A stretch of DNA of 64,000 nucleotides from an uncultured Sphingomonas sp. (GTDB lineage: Bacteria > Pseudomonadota > Alphaproteobacteria > Sphingomonadales > Sphingomonadaceae). Shown here in pieces: positions 26,666 to 34,920 of the stretch. Position 1 is the first letter of the stretch; each line of letters opens with the position of its first letter. Made by a program: the position numbers and the translations under genes. The notes beneath the pieces were generated by a model. It had not been told where the DNA came from, did no database searches, and saw nothing but the letters and a program-made list of their open reading frames with translations. The stretch is from contig CAKTFL010000001.1 in assembly GCA_934555855.1 (NCBI GenBank), forward strand, positions 1-64,000, read 5' to 3'.

Positions 26666-27682
26666 TCAAAAACCACCCAACAGCACCTTGCCAAGCAGAT
26701 AAAGGCGTCGACGAGGTTTCGGCAAAGCCTGACCAATAGCCCGTTCGACATCGCAAGCATCGACATCCGTATGCCAGTATCGGTTCCAGGCTGCGATCTC
26801 GCATGCCGCGGACAAGCCGGACAGTCGCGCCCACCACCTCGGAACATCCCGTCCTGCCATTTGCTGCTGTAGATTCCAGCCGGCGACTACGAAGCCGCGG
26901 ATCACGTCCGGTCCCATCGTCTCGTTCACTGCCATCCGGAATGAGGCCAGCACCTGCTTGTGCTGCGCCAAACGGAAACGGGCCGCAAAACGGGCAAAGA
27001 AGAAATGGTCCCCTGAAGGATAATCTTCTTGCCGATAGCCACCGGCGTCGATCGCAGCGCTCTTGCGGCAGATGAAGCCGGTCGGGTTTCCGAGTGTGCT
27101 GGCCCAGAACAGCTTGCGTGCATCCACAATCCGATAATCGGAGAAACCGAAATTTGTCATGTCCCTTGCCAATCGCAACGCTTTTTGTGCCGCGCCGGGA
27201 GGGGGGGGCTTGCCCTGCGCGCGCTGGTCAAGGTTCCGCTTGCGGCAGGCGATGCCGTCGATCTTGGGGCGCCACGCGATAGTGGACATCAGGACATCAG
27301 CGAAATCGGGATCGAGCAGATCGTCGTCGTGCAGCATCGAATGCCACTCTCCGCGGCCCAGTTCGATGCACCGGTTCCAGTTGCCGAACATGCCGAGATT
27401 TTCGGCGTTGATGTAATAGCGGAATGCGATGTCCCGAATGGCGGGCATGCGCTCCAGCAGTCGTTCCGCGTTGGTTGACTGGGGGTCGTTGTCCACCACG
27501 ACAATTTCGACGGGCCCGCTGGAGCAGCGCTGCACAATGGCGCTGGCGACCGCTTCGCACAGGAGGTCGAAGCGCCGGAAGGTCGGGATCACGATTGACA
27601 GGACAGGGAGCTCCGCTCCGCCTGTTTCAAACGCCAGACGGCTTGGTGCATGCGCCCATGTGGCAAACGGATCAGTAGCCAC
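26666..27682 (-). CDS. Glycosyltransferase family 2 (tandem paralogue 2)
   Basis: GT-A glycosyltransferase of 338 residues starting MATDPFATWAHAPSRLAFET, a preamble shared with its neighbours (W-x-H-x-PSRLA). Motifs: LSIVIPTFRRFDLLCEAVAS, IVVVDNDPQSTNAERLLERM, YYINAENLGMFGNWNRCIEL and WHSMLHDDDLLDPDFAD. Its first 11 bases overlap the end of the upstream GT2 gene, so translation is likely coupled. Length and ending (KVLLGGF) match the other copies, supporting origin by duplication. Confidence 0.87.
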   Translation of the reverse strand: MATDPFATWAHAPSRLAFETGGAELPVLSIVIPTFRRFDLLCEAVASAIVQRCSSGPVEIVVVDNDPQSTNAERLLERMPAIRDIAFRYYINAENLGMFGNWNRCIELGRGEWHSMLHDDDLLDPDFADVLMSTIAWRPKIDGIACRKRNLDQRAQGKPPPPGAAQKALRLARDMTNFGFSDYRIVDARKLFWASTLGNPTGFICRKSAAIDAGGYRQEDYPSGDHFFFARFAARFRLAQHKQVLASFRMAVNETMGPDVIRGFVVAGWNLQQQMAGRDVPRWWARLSGLSAACEIAAWNRYWHTDVDACDVERAIGQALPKPRRRLYLLGKVLLGGF

Positions 27683-28703
27683 GCAGAATCGCCCGCAGGA
27701 ACGTCATCACGCGACGGTGGTCACGCGGCAAGGACAGGCAGAGTTCGCGGCTGACATCCTCTCGGCTCACGCGCTGGTTCAAGCCGTCAGTGGCATCAAC
27801 GCGGTAGATTTCGATCAGGTAAGGCGACATTTTTGCCCACCATCGCGGCAGAACCGTTCCGGCGAGCATCAGGTGCATACGGCGCCCGTTCTGGAAAAAT
27901 CCCTTCCAGATCCCGGGCTTCATCGACTCGTTCACCGCAATCCTGATACTCGCCAGGACGGCACGGTGCTGGGCGAAGTGCAGCCGCAATGCGAGCCTGA
28001 CCTGAAGGTACCAGTCCGCAGTCGGATACTCTTCCGGCTGATATCCGCCGAGCTGCAGCAGATCGCCCTTGCGGGCAATCATCCCCACCGTGTTGCCGAG
28101 CGTGCCGCCCCAGAACAAGAGCCGCGGATGAATCTGGCGCGCGGACCTGCCCCAGAACCGCGCCTCCAGCCATGCCTGCTGCAGCAACCGGTGCAATGTG
28201 CCGGCCGGAGCCGTGGGCCTGCCCGGGCGCTCGTCCAGCGTGCGTTTCCGGCAGATCAGCGCATCGATGTCCGGCTTGCGATCGAGCACCCGAAACATGC
28301 TGCTGACGAAATTGTTGTCAAGAAGGTCATCGTCGTTGAGCAACGTATGCCATTCGGCTTGCCCCAGTTCGATGCAGCGGTTCCAGTTGCCGAACATCCC
28401 GATATTCTGCGCGTTGACATAATATCGAAAGTCGATGCTGGCAATTTCCGGGATGGCGTCCAGCAGGTGTTCGGCATTGTCGCTGTCCGGATCGTTGTCG
28501 ACCACGATGACCTCGAACGGGCGCTTGAAATCCTGGACCATCGCGCTGCGGACCGCTTCGCAAAGCAGGTCGAAACGACGAAAGGCCGGAATAGCGATCG
28601 TGAGCACGGGCTCGCCATGTGTGGCCCTCGGACTATGATATGCCAGCCGGGACGGCACATGTTTCCATTCTTCGAAGGCATCGGCTGGAGCGAGGAAAGT
28701 CAT
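27672..28703 (-). CDS. Glycosyltransferase family 2 (tandem paralogue 1)
   Basis: GT-A glycosyltransferase of 343 residues. The ATG at 28703 overlaps the wzx stop (ATGA) and is preferred to one 33 bases further upstream. Motifs: MTFLAPADAFEEWKHVPSRL, LTIAIPAFRRFDLLCEAVRS, IVVDNDPDSDNAEHLLDAIP, YYVNAQNIGMFGNWNRCIEL and WHTLLNDDDLLDNNF. It is the first of four adjacent paralogues and the closest to the flippase. Specificity is unknown, but the shared acceptor-side sequence suggests related acceptors. Confidence 0.87.
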   Translation of the reverse strand: MTFLAPADAFEEWKHVPSRLAYHSPRATHGEPVLTIAIPAFRRFDLLCEAVRSAMVQDFKRPFEVIVVDNDPDSDNAEHLLDAIPEIASIDFRYYVNAQNIGMFGNWNRCIELGQAEWHTLLNDDDLLDNNFVSSMFRVLDRKPDIDALICRKRTLDERPGRPTAPAGTLHRLLQQAWLEARFWGRSARQIHPRLLFWGGTLGNTVGMIARKGDLLQLGGYQPEEYPTADWYLQVRLALRLHFAQHRAVLASIRIAVNESMKPGIWKGFFQNGRRMHLMLAGTVLPRWWAKMSPYLIEIYRVDATDGLNQRVSREDVSRELCLSLPRDHRRVMTFLRAILRGY

Positions 28704-30067
28704 CGATGCGTTTCCCTGTAGACCATCAATGGCCATCGCCAGTTGTTATAGGCCAGCTGGACTAGGCCCTGGCAGGCGATCACACCTGCGATGCCGGCTC
28801 CGAGCGATGCGGCGACCGCCGAGGTCGTTACGACCCCTATCCCGGACACGATAGATGGCAGCATGAAGGGCACTCGATTGCCAGAAGCAATCACGGCCGC
28901 GCTGATCGTGTGCAGGCCTTCAAGCATAAGAACAAAGGAAAACAGGACCAAAGCGCCTGCTGGCAGCAATTGGACGCGGCTTCCAATGGCGTCGAGAAGC
29001 GGGCGACCAGCCACGATCAGCAACAATGTTCCGCAGACAAAGACCAGCAAGAAGAAGGTGCTCATCCCCAAGGTCATGCGCCAGATCCGCGTCTGGTCTC
29101 CTGCCACATAGGCCTTGACGACCTGTGGCAGCGCAAAGCTCAGTGGTAGCTGTCCCACTGCCAGCAGGGCGGACAGAAGTTGCAGCGTGATGCCGTAGCT
29201 CGCGGCGGCCGACAGCCCGACAAAGCTGGCCACCACAAACAGGTTGGCACGCAGGATCAGGAAGCCGGCGACCGCAGCTACGCCCAGACGGCCGGCATTG
29301 GGCCACAAGAGCCGGAGCATATCGCGCGTCTTGTTGCGGTCCGGCGTGGCGCCGTCTTTCAGAAGCGGCCGCAGGAAGGTGATCCCGGTCAGGCGTCCGG
29401 CCAGGATCGCCACAAGCTGAGCCGCAGCGAGCCCGACAATGCCGCCACCCAGCAGCAGCACCACGGCTCCTGCGGCGCTGAACCCGAGACGCACGATTAT
29501 AAGCAAGATGAAATTCTGCTCGGTCCGGCCGGTGCCGATCAGCGCTGCCGATATCCAGTTGAAATAGATATCGAGTCCTATGCTCGCCACGAACAGGACC
29601 CAGGCCGCGGAGGTCGGAGCCATGGCAAGCCCATCGCGCGCCGCCATATGGGCCACATACGCCCAGCCGGCCGTCAATAGCAGTAGCACTGCGAGTGTAC
29701 TTGCGGCCGCGTAAAGACGCCTTGCAGACGCAACAAGGTCTGCGAAAAGCTGCTGGTTCGGTTCGCGCCCTTCGCACGGCTCCGCTTCCACCCCGTGCTT
29801 CTGGAGGTTGCTTGCCCCCGCCCAGGCCAGTGCGAAGCTGCGGGAGAAGGTGCCCTGAAAGCCGAAATCGATCATGAGGGCCAACCCCTGCACCGTCAGG
29901 AACAGGTACCACATGCCGACGCTGCTGCTGCTAAGGTGCGAGGTGATCAGCGGCAGGAGCAGGATGCCAGCGGAATATTGCAGCGCTTGCGCCAGCAGTC
30001 CCGTGGCCAGCACACGCATCCTTGCGGCGCCGGGAAGGCGCCTCAGGCGCGCGGAAGGGGATGTCAC
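28700..30067 (-). CDS. Wzx-like polysaccharide flippase
   Basis: Polytopic MOP-superfamily protein of about 455 residues with 12 or more hydrophobic segments. It would flip undecaprenyl-linked repeat units across the inner membrane. The N-terminus ATGLLAQALQYSAGILLLPL, the later NFILLIIVRLGF and LRLLWPNAGRLGVAAVAGFL fit the RfbX/PST pattern. The start is taken as the GTG at 30067, which overlaps the upstream stop (GTGA); an ATG at 30133 would overlap the upstream gene by 70 bases. It is the only flippase in the window and shares its operon with the GT2 series and a Wzy. Confidence 0.85.
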   Translation of the reverse strand: MTSPSARLRRLPGAARMRVLATGLLAQALQYSAGILLLPLITSHLSSSSVGMWYLFLTVQGLALMIDFGFQGTFSRSFALAWAGASNLQKHGVEAEPCEGREPNQQLFADLVASARRLYAAASTLAVLLLLTAGWAYVAHMAARDGLAMAPTSAAWVLFVASIGLDIYFNWISAALIGTGRTEQNFILLIIVRLGFSAAGAVVLLLGGGIVGLAAAQLVAILAGRLTGITFLRPLLKDGATPDRNKTRDMLRLLWPNAGRLGVAAVAGFLILRANLFVVASFVGLSAAASYGITLQLLSALLAVGQLPLSFALPQVVKAYVAGDQTRIWRMTLGMSTFFLLVFVCGTLLLIVAGRPLLDAIGSRVQLLPAGALVLFSFVLMLEGLHTISAAVIASGNRVPFMLPSIVSGIGVVTTSAVAASLGAGIAGVIACQGLVQLAYNNWRWPLMVYRETHR

Positions 30068-31347
30068 CCGAACAACCCTCGCGCTACGGCCATGCCGCTC
30101 AGCATGGATTGGTTGCTCCACAGATAATCCCATTCGCCGAAGCGACCTGCGGAGCCGATACCCTGTTCGCGAACCCAGCGGAGCACAAGATCGCGCCGTT
30201 TCTCCATGCCGAGGTCGAATACGACATTGCCATAGGGCAAGCGGCGATGGTCAAGAACGACAATGTCCTCTGGCTTGGCAAGGCCCATATTCTCGAGAGC
30301 CTTGACCGTATTCGCCTTCATCTCTTCACCCGTCATCGTTTGGGGCCGGCGAGGAGAGGAATAGATCTCGAACTGAAGCGAGCTGCACCCTTCGGGTACG
30401 TTGTCCGGGGACTTCCAATCGGGCGAATAGGCGCGTGCGGCCGCAATGTCTGTGTCGTAGATGTAGAACCACAAGGCCGGGGAAACACGGGGGCGGTTGA
30501 AGCCGACCGAGATGAGATCAACCGACGTTGCGAACAGCGTTGCAGCCGCGTCAAGTACGTCGTCGGGCACATCGGCCACCATTTCAATCAGTCTGGGTAG
30601 CGGCAGGGTGGAGATCAGTTGCTCATACTGCACGGCCGACCCGTCGGCAAAGGTGACCATTCGTTCCGCAAGATCGATCGCGCTTGCCGCCTTGCCGTAG
30701 CGAATATCCGCGTCGTTGATCAGAGGGTCGATGAAGGCGCGATATCCTCCCTGCTTGGGATAGCGCATTTCCTTTACGTAATAGCGGTTCGGCACGTCAT
30801 CGCTGAGTGCGCCCTCCAGCACTTCCCGCATGTCCGCTTTGCGCATCCGCTGCCCGATCCAGGCCGTGCCCAGCTCGCGCGCAGGCAGCGCCCAGTATTT
30901 CTCAGTATAGACCAGCGGCCAACGCGAGGCGATCGGCCCGCCATATTGCTGGACCAGCCAATCCTCGTAATTGCGAATCTCGCCCGCCGGTGCTTCTGCA
31001 AGGCCTGCGATAAGGTCGACCTTGTCGGCCGCGGGCAGCGGACTCATGTTGGTCTGCACCGGATGCTTCAGCCAGTAACCGGCGTCCCAGCACAGCGATT
31101 CCGGATTATGAGTATGGTAGGGTGCGCGATCGAACACTTCGCGCACCTCCGGTTCGGTTGCGAAGGACAGGTGAACGGCACTATCGAAACGGAAGCCGTC
31201 GATCCTGAAATTGTCGAGCAGGCCACCAGCGCTGGTGCGCGCCTCGAAAATGGTTGCGGAGGCACCGCTCAGCCGCGCCTGATGCGCCGCGCCGAGGCCG
31301 GCGACGCCCGCCCCCAGAATGACGTTGGTGATGCGCTCGGTGCTCAC
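30064..31347 (-). CDS. FAD-dependent amine-oxidase/UDP-galactopyranose-mutase-like protein
   Basis: Flavoprotein of 427 residues starting TERITNVILGAGVAGLGAAH (GxGxxG dinucleotide fold), then IFEARTSAGGLLDNF, the FAD-contacting strand of the amine-oxidase/mutase superfamily. Other segments (WLKHPVQTNM, YTEKYWALPARELGTAWIGQ, RYPKQGGYRAFIDPL) resemble the NAD(P)-binding 'protoporphyrinogen oxidase-like' enzymes found in O-antigen loci. It may interconvert pyranose and furanose forms or oxidise a sugar nucleotide. Four-base overlaps (ATGA, GTGA) on both sides put it firmly in the operon. Mutase identity is not proven. Confidence 0.75.
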   Translation of the reverse strand: MSTERITNVILGAGVAGLGAAHQARLSGASATIFEARTSAGGLLDNFRIDGFRFDSAVHLSFATEPEVREVFDRAPYHTHNPESLCWDAGYWLKHPVQTNMSPLPAADKVDLIAGLAEAPAGEIRNYEDWLVQQYGGPIASRWPLVYTEKYWALPARELGTAWIGQRMRKADMREVLEGALSDDVPNRYYVKEMRYPKQGGYRAFIDPLINDADIRYGKAASAIDLAERMVTFADGSAVQYEQLISTLPLPRLIEMVADVPDDVLDAAATLFATSVDLISVGFNRPRVSPALWFYIYDTDIAAARAYSPDWKSPDNVPEGCSSLQFEIYSSPRRPQTMTGEEMKANTVKALENMGLAKPEDIVVLDHRRLPYGNVVFDLGMEKRRDLVLRWVREQGIGSAGRFGEWDYLWSNQSMLSGMAVARGLFG

Positions 31348-32222
31348 GTGCGTCCCTTCAATGTGCTCCAGGCAGGCGAACGCCGTAGCCCGGCGACATA
31401 GGCATCCACCGCGTCGGCCCAGTCGGGCATGATGTCGAGCCCCAGCAGCCCGAGCCGGAAGTTGATCGCAACTTCATTCGGTGACACGGGGGCGGGCCGC
31501 TGGAAGGGAGCGGTGCTGGGGTCCACAGCACACGGCAGGCCTGCGGCTTCGACGATGCGGCTCACATAGTCGTACCGGCTTGCGCTGCCTTGTGAAACGG
31601 CGTTGACTGTACCGCGATAGCCGGCGCGGACGATGTGAAGTACCTGGCGCGCCAAGTCGTCGACCAATGTCGGGTTGCCGCGCTGGGTCGCGTCGCTGGT
31701 CATGCGGTGGCTTGAGACCGCCTCGACCATCCGCTTCCACACAAAATTCTTGGGCGAATCCGGAGCTCCGCCGAACAGCCAGCCGGTTCGCACGACAAGA
31801 TGCTCGGCCCCCGACTCTCGAAGCGCTACCTCGCCTGCCAGCTTGGAGCGGTGATGAATGGTGGTCGGTTGCAGTGCATCCTCTTCCCCATAAGCCCCAT
31901 CCTTCCACGCGCCGTAGCAACCGGTGCTGGATATGTGGACGACGGGCACTCCGGCGCGACGACAGGCAGTACCGATCAGGCCGGGAAGCAGGCCGTTGAT
32001 CGTGAAGGCAGGGCCAGGATCGGCCTCTGCCGCGTCGACGTTTGTATGCGCCGCGCAGTTGACGACCAACCCCGCGCCTGCGCTGGCGATGAAGCGGTAC
32101 AAGGCGGCAATGTCAGCAACATCAAGGTCCGTCCGAGAGGCGGTCAGGGCATCGCTGCCGAGCAGGCGAACAAATGCCTGGCCGAGCATTCCGCCCGCGC
32201 CAAGAACAAGCGTATTAGCCAT
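31344..32222 (-). CDS. RmlD-like sugar-nucleotide reductase with altered active site
   Basis: NAD(P)-dependent SDR of 292 residues of the dTDP-4-dehydrorhamnose reductase type: NTLVLGAGGMLGQAFVRLLG (cofactor loop), VVNCAAHTNVDAAEADP, VHISSTGCYG and VRTGWLFGG. In the catalytic YxxxK motif the tyrosine position is histidine (IHHRSKLAGE; the codons read ATT CAT CAC CGC TCC AAG). It sits next to a cupin epimerase and CDP-glucose genes, so its substrate is probably a CDP-4-keto-6-deoxy-hexose, not dTDP-rhamnose. The Tyr-to-His change leaves activity in doubt. Confidence 0.78.
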   Translation of the reverse strand: MANTLVLGAGGMLGQAFVRLLGSDALTASRTDLDVADIAALYRFIASAGAGLVVNCAAHTNVDAAEADPGPAFTINGLLPGLIGTACRRAGVPVVHISSTGCYGAWKDGAYGEEDALQPTTIHHRSKLAGEVALRESGAEHLVVRTGWLFGGAPDSPKNFVWKRMVEAVSSHRMTSDATQRGNPTLVDDLARQVLHIVRAGYRGTVNAVSQGSASRYDYVSRIVEAAGLPCAVDPSTAPFQRPAPVSPNEVAINFRLGLLGLDIMPDWADAVDAYVAGLRRSPAWSTLKGRT

Positions 32223-32225
32223 AGC

Positions 32226-32657
32226 TTAACGCTCCCAATTCCAAGGAATATTCTCGAGCGGACTATTATCGGCTTCCTCACGCCGATGCTCAATGCTGGC
32301 AAAGTTGAGGACGAGGTTCAGTCCTTCGCCCCGCCCGGCAAACGCCATCCACAGCCCGGGCGGCACGGTCAGCCGCTGATAACTTTCGTCGGATACGGGT
32401 GACAAGGTAATACTGCGAAACGCTCCGTGCTTGCCCGGTTCACCATCGAAAAGGACAAACTCCACCGCGCCGGAGGGTACGACCAAATTCATGGTCATCT
32501 CGCGGTGGCACTTCCAGCCTTTCACCGCACCGGTGTCGACGGTGGTGAAGTAAGCCTCGCCAAAGCCGGCATATCCCTGTGCACTCGCCTTGATTGCATG
32601 GAATACATCGCCCCGAGGAACCGGTATACGACGAAGTGGCGTGAGCAGGATGTCCAT
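32226..32657 (-). CDS. RmlC-like cupin sugar epimerase
   Basis: Small cupin of 143 residues related to dTDP-4-dehydrorhamnose 3,5-epimerases, which are usually about 180 residues. It shows GFGEAYFTTVDTGAVKGWKC, then HREMTMNLVVPSGAVEFVLF and QRLTVPPGLWMAFAGRGEG, the strand and loop pattern of the family with the conserved His. Placed between the CDP-glucose dehydratase and the RmlD-like gene, it would epimerise C3 and/or C5 of the CDP-linked keto sugar. The neighbour begins three bases downstream. Confidence 0.78.
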   Translation of the reverse strand: MDILLTPLRRIPVPRGDVFHAIKASAQGYAGFGEAYFTTVDTGAVKGWKCHREMTMNLVVPSGAVEFVLFDGEPGKHGAFRSITLSPVSDESYQRLTVPPGLWMAFAGRGEGLNLVLNFASIEHRREEADNSPLENIPWNWER

Positions 32658-32678
32658 ACGGCCTCCCTTCCGAAGGGC

Positions 32679-33791
32679 TCAGCCTTGCGTCCAGATCCGC
32701 TGACGCTGGGCCGCTATCGTTTCATACGACCTGATCTGCTCGGCAGTCACTGCGAAGACGTCCTGTCGCTCGCGCAGCACGCGGCGATACCAGCCACCGG
32801 TCAGCTCCACGCATTCTTGATAATTGAGGGTCGGCTGCCACTTGAGGTCGAACAGCGCCTTGTCGCAGCTTAGCTTCAGCAGCCCCGCCTCGTGGAACGG
32901 AATATCGGCGGTAATCTCATAACCTTTGTTGTCGCCCTGCCCGCCGCTCCATTCGGTAGCCAGATCGCCGATCAACTCGACCACCGTTCGGTTCTGCTCG
33001 GCCATGGGACCGAAATTGTAGCTCTCGCCGTGCAGGTCGTTGGACGCGATCATGCGTGCCCCGAGCGTCAAATAGCCGCTCAGCGGTTCCAGCACATGCT
33101 GCCAGGGACGGGTCGCGCGCGGGCTGCGAATCTCAACAGGATTACCGGCCTGCCAAGCCTTGATGCAATCCACGACAATGCGGTCGGCTGCCCAGTCACC
33201 ACCACCGATGACGTTCCCCGCGCGCGTGGTCGCCAGCCGTACCGGGCCTTCATTCGAAGCAAAGAACGAGTGGTGATAGGCGTGAAAGATCAGCTCGGCC
33301 GCACCCTTGGAGGCGCTATAGACGTCCTTTCCGCCCAAACGGTCGGTTTCACGATAGCCATAAACCCATTCGACATTCTCATAGCATTTGTCGCTAGTGA
33401 TGATCACGCCGACACAGGGCCAGTCCACCGAGCGCAGGGCCTCCAGCACCGTGCCGGTTCCCATCACGTTGGTCGAAATGGTGTCGAGTGGATCCCGGTA
33501 TGATGTCGACACGATCGCCTGCGCGGCGAGGTGGAAGACCACGTCCGGGCGGAAGCTTTGCAGGACTTCCGAGAAGCGTTGAAGGTTTCGCACATCGCCG
33601 ACCTCGTGCAGGATGCGGCCCGACAGCCCGGCCAGCTCAAACAAAGACGGCTGCGTTGGCACGCCATTGGAGTAGCCGCACACTTCGGCGCCAAGGTCGA
33701 GCAGCCAATTGACCATCCAGCTTCCCTTGAAACCCGTATGCCCCGTCACGAGCACGCGGCGGTTGGCATACATTCCGGCGAACAGGTCCAT
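32679..33791 (-). CDS. rfbG: CDP-glucose 4,6-dehydratase
   Basis: Extended SDR of 370 residues converting CDP-D-glucose to CDP-4-keto-6-deoxy-D-glucose. Motifs: VLVTGHTGFKGSWMVNWLLD (GxxGxxG), VGDVRNLQRF, VFHLAAQAIVSTSYRDPLDT, ITSDKCYEN, catalytic YSASKGAAELI and RAGNVIGGGDWAADRIVVD. Length and motifs match RfbG/DdhB. It lies 112 bases downstream of the cytidylyltransferase gene, forming the classic rfbF-rfbG pair, and 21 bases before the cupin epimerase gene. Confidence 0.93.
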   Translation of the reverse strand: MDLFAGMYANRRVLVTGHTGFKGSWMVNWLLDLGAEVCGYSNGVPTQPSLFELAGLSGRILHEVGDVRNLQRFSEVLQSFRPDVVFHLAAQAIVSTSYRDPLDTISTNVMGTGTVLEALRSVDWPCVGVIITSDKCYENVEWVYGYRETDRLGGKDVYSASKGAAELIFHAYHHSFFASNEGPVRLATTRAGNVIGGGDWAADRIVVDCIKAWQAGNPVEIRSPRATRPWQHVLEPLSGYLTLGARMIASNDLHGESYNFGPMAEQNRTVVELIGDLATEWSGGQGDNKGYEITADIPFHEAGLLKLSCDKALFDLKWQPTLNYQECVELTGGWYRRVLRERQDVFAVTAEQIRSYETIAAQRQRIWTQG

Positions 33792-33903
33792 GGGAAAAGC
33801 CTCGAATGAAGAATGGCCCGGCGTTATGATCCGGGGAGGGGCGGAAATCAGTTCGGTCCGGTCATGGACGTCTTACACAGGCGACCTGTGTCGGGCCGGC
33901 AGG

Positions 33904-34677
33904 TCAGCTCCAAGCCTTCCAGGGTGCCCTGCCACTTTCCCAAAGGCCGACCAAGTGCTGCTTGTCCCGTAGCGTGTCCATCGGCTGCCAGAAACCGCGG
34001 TGCTCATAGGCCATCAGCTCACCTTCATGGGCCAGGTTGCGTAGCGGCTCCTGCTCCCAGGTGGTGTCATCGCCTTCGATATAATCGATGACCTTGGGCG
34101 AGAGCACAAAAAAACCGCCATTGATCATTCCGCCGTCGCCCTGCGGCTTTTCAAGAAAGTGGGTGACTGAGCCGTTCTCGATCTGGAGCGCGCCGAAACG
34201 GCCCGGCGGATAGGTTGCCGTGAGCGTCGCGAGCTTGCCGTGCTGGCGGTGGAAGGCGATAGATGCGGCCACATCAATATCGCCAACACCATCGCCGTAG
34301 GTGAAGAGGAACATCTCCTCGTCTTTCACATGATCGGCCACCCGACGCAGCCGGCCACCAGTCATGGAATTGTCGCCGGTATCAACCAGCGTTACCCTCC
34401 AGGGCTCAGCGCGATGACGATGGACCTGCATGCTGTTGTCGCCGAGGTCGAAAGTCACGTCTGCCATGTGTAAGAAATAGTTGGCGAAATATTCCTTGAT
34501 CACATGGCCTTTATAGCCACAGCAGACCACAAAATCGTTGATTCCGTGGGCCGAGTAAATCTTCATGATGTGCCACAGGATCGGCCGCCCGCCAATCTCT
34601 ATCATCGGCTTGGGCCGGACCGACGTTTCTTCGCTAAACCGGGTCCCGAGACCGCCTGCAAGGATGACAGCTTTCAT
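33904..34677 (-). CDS. rfbF: Glucose-1-phosphate cytidylyltransferase
   Basis: Nucleotidyltransferase of 257 residues making CDP-glucose from glucose-1-phosphate and CTP, the first step of CDP-6-deoxyhexose synthesis. Motifs: [20 protein letters not shown] with [20 protein letters not shown] (nucleotide and Mg binding), [14 protein letters not shown] and [13 protein letters not shown], all diagnostic of RfbF/DdhA. It is the first gene of the minus-strand polysaccharide operon, so the promoter should lie in the 243-base stretch upstream. Confidence 0.95.
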   Translation of the reverse strand: MKAVILAGGLGTRFSEETSVRPKPMIEIGGRPILWHIMKIYSAHGINDFVVCCGYKGHVIKEYFANYFLHMADVTFDLGDNSMQVHRHRAEPWRVTLVDTGDNSMTGGRLRRVADHVKDEEMFLFTYGDGVGDIDVAASIAFHRQHGKLATLTATYPPGRFGALQIENGSVTHFLEKPQGDGGMINGGFFVLSPKVIDYIEGDDTTWEQEPLRNLAHEGELMAYEHRGFWQPMDTLRDKQHLVGLWESGRAPWKAWS

Positions 34678-34770
34678 GGAAACGGGCGCTTAAGAGCGAG
34701 CCAGCGGGCGGTCAAGCGAGGCCCGCTTTCTTGTTGCTGAACAAACGGTGCTGTACGCGGCGCGTGAGGG

Positions 34771-34796
34771 GGCTGCACTACCTCGCTTGTGCAGCC
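34771..34796. terminator. Hairpin between acyltransferase and rfbF
   Basis: GGCTGCAC (34771-34778) and GTGCAGCC (34789-34796) form an eight-pair stem with a ten-base loop. It lies between the end of the minus-strand acyltransferase gene and the start of rfbF, so it could stop acyltransferase transcripts. There is no clear T-run on the minus strand, which weakens the call. Confidence 0.3.
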
Positions 34797-34920
34797 TTCC
34801 TGACTGGGATGCGTATGGGCCTCCTGGTCATGTGCCCTCGTTTATGGCCTGCGGTACGGTTGGGCCTGCGTTGCGCTACCGAACGTAAGGATGGGCAGTA
34901 GTTCAGGCCTATCAAGGCGG

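Noticed and set aside
27429..28721. 430-codon plus-strand frame over two GT2 genes
   Set aside because: The minus-strand GT2 motifs are conserved among four paralogues, so the opposite frame is a shadow created by that shared sequence.
33792..33903. Start of a separate transcription unit or small RNA between rfbF and rfbG
   Set aside because: Only 112 bases, with no hairpin plus T-run or promoter-like pair that I could identify.
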